Position numbers and translations under genes: made by a program
The notes under the pieces: generated by a model
Told to the model about the DNA's origin: nothing
Seen by the model: only the letters and a program-made list of their open reading frames with translations
Databases searched by the model: none
Shown here: positions 26,798 to 34,472 of the stretch, piece after piece
Layout: every line of letters begins with the position of its first letter
Position numbering within the stretch: the stretch's first letter is position 1
From: Streptomyces sp. SID8374
GTDB lineage: Bacteria; Actinomycetota; Actinomycetes; Streptomycetales; Streptomycetaceae
Direction: 5' to 3'
DNA length: 64,000 bases
Assembly: GCF_009865135.1 (NCBI RefSeq)
Contig: NZ_WWGH01000001.1
Span: 2,790,001 to 2,854,000 of the forward strand

Positions 26798-26934
26798 CCA
26801 CTCGCTCGACTCCTCTCACGTCACCCACACGTGCGGGTTCCGTGACGTTCCGTACTCAAGAGTCGGTCGTCCGCCCTAGCCTCGAAAGGTGACAGCGCCT
26901 TACCTCGCAGGCCGTAAGGAACGGAAGTAACGCC

Positions 26935-27879
26935 GTGGCCAAAGCAATTGACCCGCAGGCCTCCATGGCCGCCCTCTTCGGCACCCGCGTGCGCAAGCTC
27001 CGCGAGGCGGCCGGACTCACCCAGACCGAGGTGGGCGCCCGCACCCACGTGGTCGGCAGCCGCATCACCCAGATCGAGCGCGCGACCGGAGCGAAACCGA
27101 CGCTGGAGCTGACCCGGTCCCTGGACAAGGTGCTGCTGGCGGACGACTTGCTGATCGACCTGTTGCCGTTCGTGCACCGTGAGGCGTTCCCGGACTGGTC
27201 GCAGGCGTTCATCGCCTACTCGGCGCGGGCCAAGGTGATTCGCGAGTATGCCTCGCACGCCGTGCCGGGCCTACTGCAAACCCCGGAGTACGCGCGGGCG
27301 TTGCTGAGCGTCGGCTACTCGCTGCGGGACGCCGAGCATCTGGAGGAACGTGTCACGGCCCGGCTCGACCGCCAGAGGCGGCTCACCGGTCCGGACCGGC
27401 CACATCTGTGGATCATCCTCGACGAGGCCGTGCTCCGTCGACCGGTCGGTGGAAAGGCGGTTATGCGCGGCCAGTTGGAGAGGCTGCTCCGGCTGGCCGA
27501 GGAGCCCGGCATCACCCTCCAGGTGCTGCCGTTCGACCAGGGCGAGCACGGCTCGCTGGGCGGCTCCCTCACCGTCCTCGTCATGCCGGACGGCTCCGAA
27601 GTGGCCTACACCGAAGGTGCGCACAACGGCCAGCTGACCGAGGAACCGGACGAGGTCGAACAGTTCGTTCTGACCTACGATCACCTCAGGGCGATGGCGC
27701 TCCCGCCACTGATGTCGCTCGACCTGATCCGATCCGTGCTGGAGGCCGATTACCGTGGAAGCCGCGTCCCGACCCGACCTGACCGCCGCCGCTTGGCGCA
27801 GCAGCAGCTACAGCAACCAGGAGGGCGGCAACTGCGTGCAGGTGGCGGACGGATTCCCCGGCGTCGTCCCCGTCCGTGA
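26935..27879 (+). CDS. XRE-family HTH regulator with DUF5753 domain (WhiJ-like)
   Basis: The 314-residue protein has an N-terminal Cro/CI-type HTH (RVRKLREAAGLTQTEVGAR, VVGSRITQIERA) and a C-terminal DUF5753 region (SHAVPGLLQTPEYARALL, LEERVTARLDRQRRLTG, LWIILDEAVLRRPVGG, ITLQVLPFDQGEHGSLGGS). In WhiJ-type loci such a regulator works with a small DUF397 protein in developmental control. GTG 26935 follows GGAAG. The reading frame runs ~40 residues past the usual family end (basic tail RRRLAQQQLQQPGGRQL) and overlaps the DUF397 gene by 125 nt. The family core ends near the DUF397 start. Confidence 0.9.
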   Translation: MAKAIDPQASMAALFGTRVRKLREAAGLTQTEVGARTHVVGSRITQIERATGAKPTLELTRSLDKVLLADDLLIDLLPFVHREAFPDWSQAFIAYSARAKVIREYASHAVPGLLQTPEYARALLSVGYSLRDAEHLEERVTARLDRQRRLTGPDRPHLWIILDEAVLRRPVGGKAVMRGQLERLLRLAEEPGITLQVLPFDQGEHGSLGGSLTVLVMPDGSEVAYTEGAHNGQLTEEPDEVEQFVLTYDHLRAMALPPLMSLDLIRSVLEADYRGSRVPTRPDRRRLAQQQLQQPGGRQLRAGGGRIPRRRPRP

Positions 27880-27964
27880 CAGCAAGAGGCCGGGCGGCCC
27901 CGCGCTTGTCCTCCCCGCCACCGCCTGGACCGCGTTCATCGACGCCGTGACGGCCGCCGAATAG
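27755..27964 (+). CDS. DUF397 domain protein
   Basis: The 69-residue protein fits the DUF397 family: LTAAAWRSSSYSNQEGGNCVQVA, then VPVRDSKRPGGPALVLPATAW and FIDAVTAAE. DUF397 proteins are usually encoded just after XRE/DUF5753 regulators and are thought to act as small partners or antagonists. GTG 27755 lies inside the regulator's reading frame, so the genes overlap by 125 nt; coupling is likely. Confidence 0.9.
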   Translation: MEAASRPDLTAAAWRSSSYSNQEGGNCVQVADGFPGVVPVRDSKRPGGPALVLPATAWTAFIDAVTAAE

Positions 27965-28092
27965 ACCTCGCGCGCCCCCTCCCCGACGCGACGACCGGCC
28001 ATGATCGTCGCGTTGGTACGCTGACGCACCGCCTGCTGCCCGTGGAGTTCGGGTGCCGGGCCCGCCACCCCCGTACAGCCAAGAGGTGCGCA

Positions 28093-28929
28093 GTGAACGC
28101 AGGTCGCAGCAGGAATCCCAGAAGCCGAAGAACCGGCGTCGTCGCCGCCGCCGTCGCGGGGGCCGTGGTCCTCACCACGGTGACCGCCCCGTCGGCGCAG
28201 GCCGCGCCCACCGGGATCGTCGTCTCCAAGGTCGTCGTCAACAACGGCAAACCCATCGTGGTGGGCACCAAGGAGGCGAAGGAACCGCCGGTCACCTTCC
28301 AGGTCTCCCTGCCGCCGGGGCTCTCCACCTCGAAGCCGTCCGTATACGACGCCAAACCGTTCCTCTACCGGGGCGCCAAGCTGCCGAAGAACCCGGACAA
28401 CGACAGCCTGCGCATGGGCATATACACCTGCTATCCGGTCAACGACTGGAACGAGCGCTGCGAGGGCACCCTCTTCATCGATCCGCCCTACGACCTCGCG
28501 TCGAACAGTTACGCCACCACCTGGAAGGTGGGCCTCACCCTGCGCCTCTGGAAGCCCGACGGGCGGCTCAAGGCCGAGGAGTTCAAGAAGGCCCCCGGCT
28601 CCGTCCAGCTCAAGCGCTGGGCCAAGGCCACCGTCAACGCCTCTCCCGAGCCGGTGAAGAAGGGCAAGAAGCTCACCGTCACCGGGAAGCTGACCCGGGC
28701 CGACTGGACGAAGCACAAGTACACCGCCGTCGCGGGCAGCGCCAGGCTCCAGTTCCGCAAGAAGGGCAGCTCGGCCTACACCACCGTGAAGACGGTGAAG
28801 TCGAACTCCGCGGGCGCTCTGAAGACCACGGTCACCGCGTCGGTGGACGGCTACTGGCGCTGGACGCACAACGGCTCCTCGATCACCGGACCCGCCACGT
28901 CCACCGCCGACTTCGTCGACGTGCGCTGA
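28093..28929 (+). CDS. Secreted protein, unknown function
   Basis: The 278-residue protein has a Sec signal peptide (RRTGVVAAAVAGAVVLTTV, then SAQAAPTG). GTG 28093 follows AAGAGG. The mature part has two modules. Residues ~35-165 form a likely beta-rich domain with two cysteines (GIYTCYPV, ERCEGTLF). The C-terminal ~100 residues resemble an Ig-like/bacterial beta-sandwich repeat (KKGKKLTVTGKLTRADW, ARLQFRKKGSSAYTTVKTV, DGYWRWTHNG), similar to domains in streptomycete cell-surface proteins. No catalytic motif is seen. It appears to be a single-gene unit. Confidence 0.82.
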   Translation: MNAGRSRNPRSRRTGVVAAAVAGAVVLTTVTAPSAQAAPTGIVVSKVVVNNGKPIVVGTKEAKEPPVTFQVSLPPGLSTSKPSVYDAKPFLYRGAKLPKNPDNDSLRMGIYTCYPVNDWNERCEGTLFIDPPYDLASNSYATTWKVGLTLRLWKPDGRLKAEEFKKAPGSVQLKRWAKATVNASPEPVKKGKKLTVTGKLTRADWTKHKYTAVAGSARLQFRKKGSSAYTTVKTVKSNSAGALKTTVTASVDGYWRWTHNGSSITGPATSTADFVDVR

Positions 28930-28949
28930 CGACCCGGTCCCGTAACGCC

Positions 28950-29645
28950 ATGCCATCCGCCGGACGCGAGCAGACCGGGCCCGCCTGGGGCACCTTCCTG
29001 GAGCTGGAGCCCCCCCGGCCGAGGGGCCGCTGCACACGCGGCTGACCCGGGCGCTGCGCACCGCGGTCACCAGCGGGCGCCTCGCCGCGGGCAGCAGCCT
29101 CCCCGCCAGCCGGGTGCTCGCGGCGGATCTGCGGTACTCGCGGTGGGTGGTGACCGAGGCGTACGCCCAACTCGTCGCCGAGGGCTACTTCGAGGCCCGC
29201 AGCGGCTCGGACACCCGCGTACGGGCCCGCACCGGCGGCTCCGTACGCGGTGGCGCGCGGGAGGAAGGGGACCGCTGGACACCCCGGTACGACCTGCTGC
29301 CGGGCGTCCCCGACCTCCGGGCCTTCCCGCGGAAGCGCTGGGCCGACATGGTGCGCGCGGCGACCACCGAGCTGACCTGGGACGAGCTGGGCTACCCCGA
29401 CGCGGCGGGGCTGCCACGGCTGCGCCGGCAGCTCGCCGCCTACCTCGCGCGCGGGCGCGGGGCCCGGGTGGAGTCAGAACAACTCGTCGTCTGCACGGGC
29501 ACGTTGGACGCGGTCATGCGGCTGTGCCGGGGCCTGCGGGCCGCCGGGCACACCCACGTGGCGATCGAGGACCCCGGCTGGACTCAGCTCCGCCTCACCG
29601 TGGCCGCCGCCGGGCTGGCCCCCGTCGCGATACCCGTGGACGAGG
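28950..29645 (+). pseudogene. MocR/PdxR-type GntR-aminotransferase regulator, frameshifted and truncated
   Basis: Two frames together encode the N-terminal half of a MocR regulator. The first frame gives GPAWGTFLELEPP. After a run of seven C (29010-29016) the match continues in another frame as GPLHTRLTRALRTAV, then the wHTH (GSSLPASRVLAADL, VVTEAYAQLVAEGYFEAR) and the start of the aminotransferase-like domain (YDLLPGVPDLRAFPRKRW, LGYPDAAGLPRLRRQL, AIEDPGWTQLRLTVAAAG). One extra C would restore a single frame. The gene then ends abruptly near 29645, where phage tail sequence begins, so ~250 C-terminal residues are missing. It cannot make a working regulator. Confidence 0.85.
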
Positions 29646-30076
29646 CTCCGGTCTCGGTGACCTCTCCGTCCGGAATGACGATGCGGATATGGGCGTCTCC
29701 GTCGATCACGCCGAAACCGAACGTGCGCCGGTCCGGACCCGGGGCCTTGACAGCAAGGACCGAATTGCCTCTGACGGTCGCCACCTTCGAGTCCTTGTGA
29801 TAGAGCTCCAGAACCGTCTTGGTTGGTCTCGATGGCCGTGAATGGAACGTCATTTCAGACGAACTGATGACCTTGCAGACGGTCTGCGCGCCCTGCCACC
29901 CCCTGGTTTCGGCGGCACCCGTCGAGTTGGACTCGGTGGTCCCGTCGTTCGAGATTCAGCCGATATCCGTAAAGGCAGCGCCCAACCGAAAATTGAATCG
30001 GTAGTGTGGACTTCGGCGCGGCCACATAAGCAGCGCCGGTAACGGCAACGCGCACGACGTTAGCGTTTAGAGACAT
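29646..30076 (-). pseudogene. Phage major tail (tube) protein remnant
   Basis: The start is convincing: ATG 30076 after GGGGGAT, giving MSLNANVVRVAVTGAAYVA and APKSTLP. The match then continues in other frames: an FTDIG-like stretch with an in-frame TGA, GTTESNSTGA, WQGAQTVCKVISSSEMTF, then TVLELYHKDSKVATVRGNS, KAPGPDRRTFGFGVIDGD and HIRIVIPDGEVTETG. These are the sequence landmarks I associate with the major tail proteins of Streptomyces siphophages. Several frameshifts and a stop make it a pseudogene. It is cut at ~29646 by the junction with the MocR fragment. Confidence 0.85.
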
Positions 30077-30140
30077 AGATCCCCCGTAGTTCTGGCAAGA
30101 GAGCCACACGGTTGGACATGCGGCGGTAAGATCGCGTCTT

Positions 30141-30683
30141 ATGGACGCAGGATTGGCGGCAGTGCTCGGCGCTCTGGCAGGCGCGGTCGGCGCAGTAGGC
30201 GGCGCGTGGATGACCTCGCGGGGGCAATGGAAAAGCGCGCGGTTAGCAGCACGCGCGGAACACAAGCGGCAAAGGAGGGAACCTAGAAGCGAGGTTTACG
30301 CCAATTTCTTGAACTCCTCTAACCAGCTCCTAGACGCTTGGACTCCCATTCAAAGAATCAGTGACGTCACCCCGGAGCGGCGAACACTCGTTTACGAAGC
30401 CGTAGATTCCATCGACAGCTCCTATTCAGCCGTCGCTCTTTCCGGCCCCGAAGAGGTAAGCAATATTGCCGAACTGATCCGAGATCACGCAGCTCAACTG
30501 AAACAGGAAGCGCGCTTCCTCTGGGCAGGCCAACACGTAATGCAGGATAACGGGGAGCCGGAGGCATGGATCTTCGATATTGAGAGCAGAATCCCCAGAG
30601 CGCGGACAGCTCTATCCGCACAGATTAGGAAATTCACCGTCGCGGCTCGGACCACCCTGGATGATGACGGGAGCACTCTCTAG
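30141..30683 (+). CDS. Membrane-anchored hypothetical protein, moron-like
   Basis: The 180-residue intact protein has one N-terminal membrane helix (AGLAAVLGALAGAVGAVGGAW), a basic stretch (KSARLAARAEHKRQRREPR) and a helical cytoplasmic domain beginning SEVYANFLNSSNQLLDAW. I have seen this layout in streptomycete accessory proteins but know no function. The gene fills exactly the slot between the tail-terminator remnant (stop 30684) and the tail-tube remnant (start 30076), on the opposite strand. TAAGAT at 30127-30132 lies eight bases before ATG 30141, so transcription may be leaderless. Its frame is clean although the flanking phage genes are broken. Confidence 0.8.
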   Translation: MDAGLAAVLGALAGAVGAVGGAWMTSRGQWKSARLAARAEHKRQRREPRSEVYANFLNSSNQLLDAWTPIQRISDVTPERRTLVYEAVDSIDSSYSAVALSGPEEVSNIAELIRDHAAQLKQEARFLWAGQHVMQDNGEPEAWIFDIESRIPRARTALSAQIRKFTVAARTTLDDDGSTL

Positions 30684-30993
30684 CTACGCCCGTCGTGGGA
30701 AATCCAGGACCCGCCCCCGCATATGAATCTCCAGCGCGAGGGCGTAACGCGGGGTGCTGGTCTCGCTATCGTGCAGCCACATGGGCCCCTACCTCGGCAA
30801 CGCGGTAGACCGTAGCCCCGCCGCGCACCCCGGGAATGTCACCGAGCAGTGCGCGGGAAAGGGCGGCGAGGTCATGTGCGGCCGATTCGCTCTCGGCCCA
30901 GCAATGCACGTCGAGCCGAGGACGGCCGGACACCGGTGTCTGCTGCGCGCCCCCGAGCTGGCACACGCGCACGAACATCGAGGGGCCTCGGGG
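30684..30993 (-). pseudogene. Phage tail terminator/completion protein remnant
   Basis: The C-terminal part of a tail-terminator-like protein: MFVRVCQLGGAQQTPVSG, then RPRLDVHCWAESESAAHDLA and LSRALLGDIPGVRGG. A frameshift near 30785 moves the match to GPMWLHDSETSTPRYALALE and IHMRGRVLDFPRRA, ending at a TAG at 30684-30686. The N-terminal part is missing; in frame it is joined to the start of the capsid gene. It ends one base from the stop of the opposing moron-like gene. Confidence 0.75.
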
Positions 30994-31167
30994 TCGGAAC
31001 TCGACGCCCGAAAGGGCCCCCTCCTCGTTGTACGCGTAGCTGTTTCCCTCGATGGCCAGCAGCGGCAGCCGGTCGAGAATGCTGGATTCCTGAACGAAAT
31101 CCTCGATCACGCCGCACTGAAGATCGGTCGTGCCGAGCTTGGCAGCCTCGGGAAGAGTAATTACCAC
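30994..31167 (-). pseudogene. Phage major capsid protein, N-terminal fragment fused to tail terminator
   Basis: The first 58 codons (MVITLPEAAKLGTTDL, GVIEDFVQESSILDRLP, AIEGNSYAYNEE) match the opening of HK97-type capsid proteins of the kind that begin with an alpha-helical LxEAAK segment. GTG 31167 has AGGGTGA upstream. After GVEFR the frame runs on without a stop into the tail-terminator remnant, so the rest of the capsid gene and the head-tail connector genes between them have been deleted. The 133-residue chimera is probably not functional. Confidence 0.78.
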
Positions 31168-31315
31168 GTGCCGAATTCACCCTGATTTTGGGCATGGAAA
31201 AAGGTTCGACGATAAGCGCGCCTGAATTACTCCCATTTGGCCACACTTGTGACTATTCAGGGTAGATGCAGTATAAATGACCAATCTTTCTCGGCCTGCC
31301 CGCGCTTCTAAGGGC

Positions 31316-31345
31316 GTGACATCACAGCAGCCGGTGCCGTAGCTT
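31316..31345 (+). promoter_or_regulatory. Candidate promoter of the 31353 gene
   Basis: GTGACA (31316-31321) and TAGCTT (31340-31345) are spaced by 18 bases, in the style of streptomycete vegetative promoters. The GTG start at 31353 lies seven bases after the -10 element, which would give a leaderless mRNA. A second, weaker pair (TTGTGA at 31247, TATAAA at 31272) lies upstream. Confidence 0.55.
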
Positions 31346-31352
31346 CTGTCCC

Positions 31353-31763
31353 GTGACTACACCTCGCGAGCCGCGCGAAGATCATCACAGCGTGGAAAAC
31401 GAAATCTCCGGCGGGACATTCCATGGGCCCGTTTTCCAGGCGGGTTCATTTCGCGGTGACATAAATTTGGCCACACCGCATGAAAACACAGAGACGGACG
31501 AGTTGGAGTTCCTCAAGGAATTTATGAGCCGCCAGCGCGAATCCTGGAAAGAAGAGAAAGCGGCGCAACAAAAGAAGGCGGCGGAGAGGCGCGCGGAAGC
31601 CGAGAAGAAGCGCGTTGAAGAGCAGGTGGGCTGCATCTTCCTTTTCTTGTTTCTGACTTTCACCGTGACCGCTTTTGTGCTGACCTACTTCTTTCACAAT
31701 TGGCTAGGTCTTGCCTCTGCCGCGCTTGCATATGTATGTCTCAAGGGCTTGATGTCTGACTAG
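31353..31763 (+). CDS. Small membrane protein with an ISGGTFHGPV-type N-terminal motif, moron-like
   Basis: The 136-residue intact protein has three parts. Residues ~16-37 hold NEISGGTFHGPVFQAGSF and GDI. From memory this Asn-x-x-Ser-Gly-Gly...Gly-Pro-Val-x-Gln motif recurs near the N-termini of streptomycete conflict-type or signalling ATPases. Residues ~47-91 are a highly charged coiled coil (FMSRQRESWKEEKAAQQKKA). Residues ~93-133 are two membrane helices (CIFLFLFLTFTVTAFVL; LGLASAALAYVCLKGL). The gene lies between the scaffold and capsid remnants on the opposite strand. It should be an inner-membrane protein facing the cytoplasm; its function is unknown. Confidence 0.8.
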   Translation: MTTPREPREDHHSVENEISGGTFHGPVFQAGSFRGDINLATPHENTETDELEFLKEFMSRQRESWKEEKAAQQKKAAERRAEAEKKRVEEQVGCIFLFLFLTFTVTAFVLTYFFHNWLGLASAALAYVCLKGLMSD

Positions 31764-31779
31764 GGCGCTCGTGGCTCGT

Positions 31780-32225
31780 GTACGCCCGTCGCAGACGGTC
31801 AAGCGGGGTCGCCGGCTCGGGCTCGGCGGTGTCCCGCGTACCCGCGCCCACGTCACCTCACACCGGGGCGGGCCGCCCTGGTCGGCGACCGCTAGACAGG
31901 GCTTGTCTTTGACGAGCTGGTCCACGGCAGCAGTCACCGCGGCGGCGTCGATGTCACCCCCAGAGCCGGCGAGCGTGGACGCGTCCAGCAGCGCGAGAGC
32001 GTCCGCCGGACCACGGAGCCGACCGGCAGCAACGGCGCGCAGTTCGGCACGGACGAACGCTTCCGTGAACTCCTTCCGTACTTCGGCGCGCAGCGCGTCA
32101 AGGTCGCCCGGCTTCTGTGCAGCGTTCGAGCGGCGGAGCCGTGCCGCTTCCTGCTCCGCTTCGGTGGCGCGCTTCTCGGCAGCCGCTCGGGCGGTCTCGG
32201 CGGACTTCACCGCGTCGGCCTCTAG
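31780..32225 (-). pseudogene. Phage scaffold protein remnant
   Basis: An open minus-strand stretch encodes LEADAVKSAETARAAAEKRA, TEAEQEAARLRRSNAAQ and DLDALRAEVRKEFTEAFVRA, then GRLRGPADALALLDAS, DIDAAAVTAAVDQLVKDKP. This matches the coiled coil and C-terminal capsid-binding region of phage scaffolding proteins. The N-terminus is missing: the frame is joined directly to the stop of the aldo/keto reductase. The last part, past LAVADQ, has lost the family pattern, suggesting further decay. Confidence 0.72.
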
Positions 32226-32234
32226 GCACGTGGG

Positions 32235-33158
32235 TCAGACAGCGGCCGGGCCGAGCGCCGCCGTGTCCAGGCGCTCCTTCAGCTCCCCCGGCAGCTCCAG
32301 CTCCACCGCCCCCAGGATCTCCTCCAGCTGCTCCACCGAACTCGCCCCCAGCTCGTCGGCCACCTCACCGAGCACCGTGAGACGCCGCACACTGCCCGGG
32401 TGGTCGTACGCCTCCGGCAGCGGCTTGTCCGGCCGCGTGTAGGCGCCCGAGATCAGCGACGAGTACGCCATGACCGTCATGTCGGCCTCGCCGCGCACAT
32501 AGTCCAGCAACTCCTGCGTGACGTGCACATGGGCGGTCTCCGGCAGCCCCAGGTCGAAGCGCGGCTGGAGGTAGGAGTAGCGCTGCTGCACGCACGTGTA
32601 CGGGGTCATCCCGGCCGCCCGGGCCGTGGCCCGGGCCCGCTCGGTAAGCCAGGTGGCGTGGTTCGAGCAGCCGAGCACGTCCGCCTTCCCCGCCCTGACC
32701 AGCGCGTCGAACGGCTCTACGGTCTCCTCCAGCGGGACGGTCCGGTCCTCGACATGGGCCCGGTACACGTCGATCCGGTCCGTGCCGAGGCGCCGCAGGC
32801 TGTCCTCCGCCGCCTTGCGGACGACGGGCCCCGACAGCCCGTCGGCCGTCTCCAGGCCGGTGCCGGGCACCGCGGGGCGGGCGCCCATCTTGGTGGAGAT
32901 CAGCACCTGGTCACGCAGGGCCGGGCCCCGGGCGGCCAGCCACCGGCCGAGGGTGGCCTCGCTCTCGTCGCCGGTCCCGCCGGGCGCCCAGAACGCGTAG
33001 TTGTTGGCGGTGCCGAGGAGGGTGCCGCCCGCCTCCACGAACCGGTCGAGGATGGCGAAGGACGTCTCCTCGTCGACCGTCGTGCCGAAGGGCAGCGTGC
33101 CCAGGGACAGGGCGCTGGCCAGGGGACCGGTGGGTCCTCCGATACGGCGTCGCAGCAT
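32235..33158 (-). CDS. Aldo/keto reductase with internal deletion
   Basis: The 307-residue protein is an AKR-type oxidoreductase (ALSLGTLPFGTTVDEETSF, GGTLLGTANNYAFWAPGGTG, KMGARPAVPGTGLETADGLS, DRIDVYRAHVEDRTVPLEET, VLGCSNHATWLTERA). Tyr in NNYAF, Lys in STKMG and His in YRAHVED give the catalytic set. Near the C-terminus VADELGA is followed at once by SSVEQLEEIL. The usual ~20-25-residue segment (NQVVLAW...P.IG) that completes the barrel and binds NADPH is missing, in frame. Activity is therefore doubtful. ATG 33158 has GAGGAG upstream. It adjoins the prophage scar. Confidence 0.85.
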   Translation of the reverse strand: MLRRRIGGPTGPLASALSLGTLPFGTTVDEETSFAILDRFVEAGGTLLGTANNYAFWAPGGTGDESEATLGRWLAARGPALRDQVLISTKMGARPAVPGTGLETADGLSGPVVRKAAEDSLRRLGTDRIDVYRAHVEDRTVPLEETVEPFDALVRAGKADVLGCSNHATWLTERARATARAAGMTPYTCVQQRYSYLQPRFDLGLPETAHVHVTQELLDYVRGEADMTVMAYSSLISGAYTRPDKPLPEAYDHPGSVRRLTVLGEVADELGASSVEQLEEILGAVELELPGELKERLDTAALGPAAV

Positions 33159-33334
33159 GCGGAACTCCTCGGGGTGTCCGGTTCTCGCGCCGGGCGTGCG
33201 CCCGGCGGAACCGGCACCACCGTAGGCACCGAACGGATCGGTATCCCGGGCCAATCCGGCGGCGATAAACCAGACCGCTTGCCAGTGGGCCGCCGACGCT
33301 GATGGGCCGCCGACGCTGGTGGAGGGGGCGGCCC

Positions 33335-34243
33335 TCAGTCCTCCGCCGACCCCGTCGGCCCCGCCGTCACCCGGCCCGTCAGCGCCGCCAGTGAGCTGCG
33401 GACGTGCGCCATGTGCGCCTGGACCTCCTCGCGGCCCTCCTCGTGCTCCCGCAGCACCCGCTCGGTCTCCCTCGCGATCCGCTCCTCGCGCACGCGGGCC
33501 TCCGAGAGGATCTCCGCCGCCCGGGCCTCCGCGTCCTCCTGGCCGTGGCGGGCCGCCTCCTGGGTCTCCGCCAGGCCGCGCGCCGCCTCCGCGAGGAGGG
33601 CCTCCGCGCGGTCGGTCAGCTCCTTGTGGCGCGCCTCCGACTCGGCCTCGGCGGCGGCGATTTCAGTCTCGACCGCCTGGTGGCGCTCCTTGTGCTCCTG
33701 CTCCTGGTGGGCCAGCACACTCGCCGTACGGCTCCGGGTCTGCGCCATGGCCTCCTCGGCCGCTCCGCGCACCTCCTCGGCCTCCTTGCGGGCCGCCGCG
33801 AGCACGCCCTCCGCCTCCCGGACCGCCTCGGCGACCCGTTCCTCCGCCGCCGCCACGGCAGCGGCCCGTACCGCGTCCGCCGCCTCCCGCGCCGCGTCCG
33901 CCAGGGCCCGGGCCTCGGCGTCGGCCGCGTCCGCCAGCTCCTGGCCCGCCGCCTCCGCGTCCGCCCGCAGGGAAGCGGCCTGCTCCTGGGCCAGCGCCAG
34001 AATGTGCTGGGCCCGCTCCCCCAGCTCCGCGTAGTCCTGCTCGGGCAGCCCCGCCACGGTCTCCGCCAGCCGGGCCGCCTCCGCCGCCAGCTCCTGCGCC
34101 AGCCGCTCCAGCCGCACGGCCTCCGCGAGCGCCGTGTCCCGCTCGGCCGTCCTGGCCGCCACCGCGCGGTCCACCTGCTCCGGACGGTAACCACGCCCCC
34201 GCACGCCGACCACGTCGAACGCGGACACCGGTCCAGCACTCAT
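33335..34243 (-). CDS. DivIVA-like coiled-coil protein
   Basis: The 302-residue protein begins SAFDVVGVRGRGYRPEQVDR, resembling the DivIVA-type N-terminal lipid-binding segment, and continues as almost unbroken Ala/Glu/Arg-rich coiled coil to the C-terminus (many heptads such as EEVRGAAEEAMAQTRSR). Streptomycetes encode several such proteins (Scy/FilP/DivIVA relatives, some annotated as cellulose-binding) with cytoskeletal roles in polar growth. ATG 34243 has GAGGGGC upstream; the longer frame lacks a site. Which paralogue it is cannot be told here. Confidence 0.8.
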   Translation of the reverse strand: MSAGPVSAFDVVGVRGRGYRPEQVDRAVAARTAERDTALAEAVRLERLAQELAAEAARLAETVAGLPEQDYAELGERAQHILALAQEQAASLRADAEAAGQELADAADAEARALADAAREAADAVRAAAVAAAEERVAEAVREAEGVLAAARKEAEEVRGAAEEAMAQTRSRTASVLAHQEQEHKERHQAVETEIAAAEAESEARHKELTDRAEALLAEAARGLAETQEAARHGQEDAEARAAEILSEARVREERIARETERVLREHEEGREEVQAHMAHVRSSLAALTGRVTAGPTGSAED

Positions 34244-34410
34244 AGCCTGAAGCCCCTCTACGACATTCGGACACACGGACACACAGACGCGCGGACGCAC
34301 ACGGGTCTCCCCGCGATACGTCAAGGATGCGGCAATTGGGGTCGGAAGTCGGAATCGATCAGGCGCTTTCAGGACGGAAAGCGACCGGCGTCACACGCCC
34401 GGTACGCGGT

Positions 34411-34443
34411 GAGGCACCCGATCCGTCCCGGAGCGGGTGCCTC
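34411..34443 (-). terminator. Hairpin downstream of the Imm35-deaminase-SUKH-4 gene
   Basis: GAGGCACCCG (34411-34420) and CGGGTGCCTC (34434-34443) form a perfect 10-bp stem with a 13-base loop, 29 nt after the stop at 34473. It probably ends the leftward toxin/immunity operon before the coiled-coil gene. Confidence 0.65.
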
Positions 34444-34472
34444 GTACAACGCCTATCGGCCAGGGGTACGGA

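Larger units (their letters stand above)
29646..32225. mobile_element. Prophage remnant (structural-gene fragment)
   Basis: About 2.6 kb between a truncated MocR gene and a damaged aldo/keto reductase. Read on the minus strand it keeps the usual siphophage order of scaffold, capsid, tail terminator and tail tube, but each gene is broken or fused. Two intact plus-strand genes sit between them. Base composition is less GC-rich than the flanks, most clearly at 30141-30683 and 31170-31763. No integrase, attachment repeat, terminase or lysis gene is visible, so it is a decayed piece and not a functional prophage. Confidence 0.85.

Noticed and set aside
29010..29016. MocR frameshift as a programmed shift
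   Set aside because: The gene is also truncated by phage sequence, so a non-programmed mutation or a read error in the C run is simpler.
30766..31167. A single normal 133-residue gene
   Set aside because: Its first 58 residues read as capsid start and the rest as tail terminator, so it is a deletion fusion.
33319..34245. Proline-rich plus-strand frame
   Set aside because: Antisense of the Ala/Glu coiled-coil gene; proline runs arise from complementing Ala/Glu codons.
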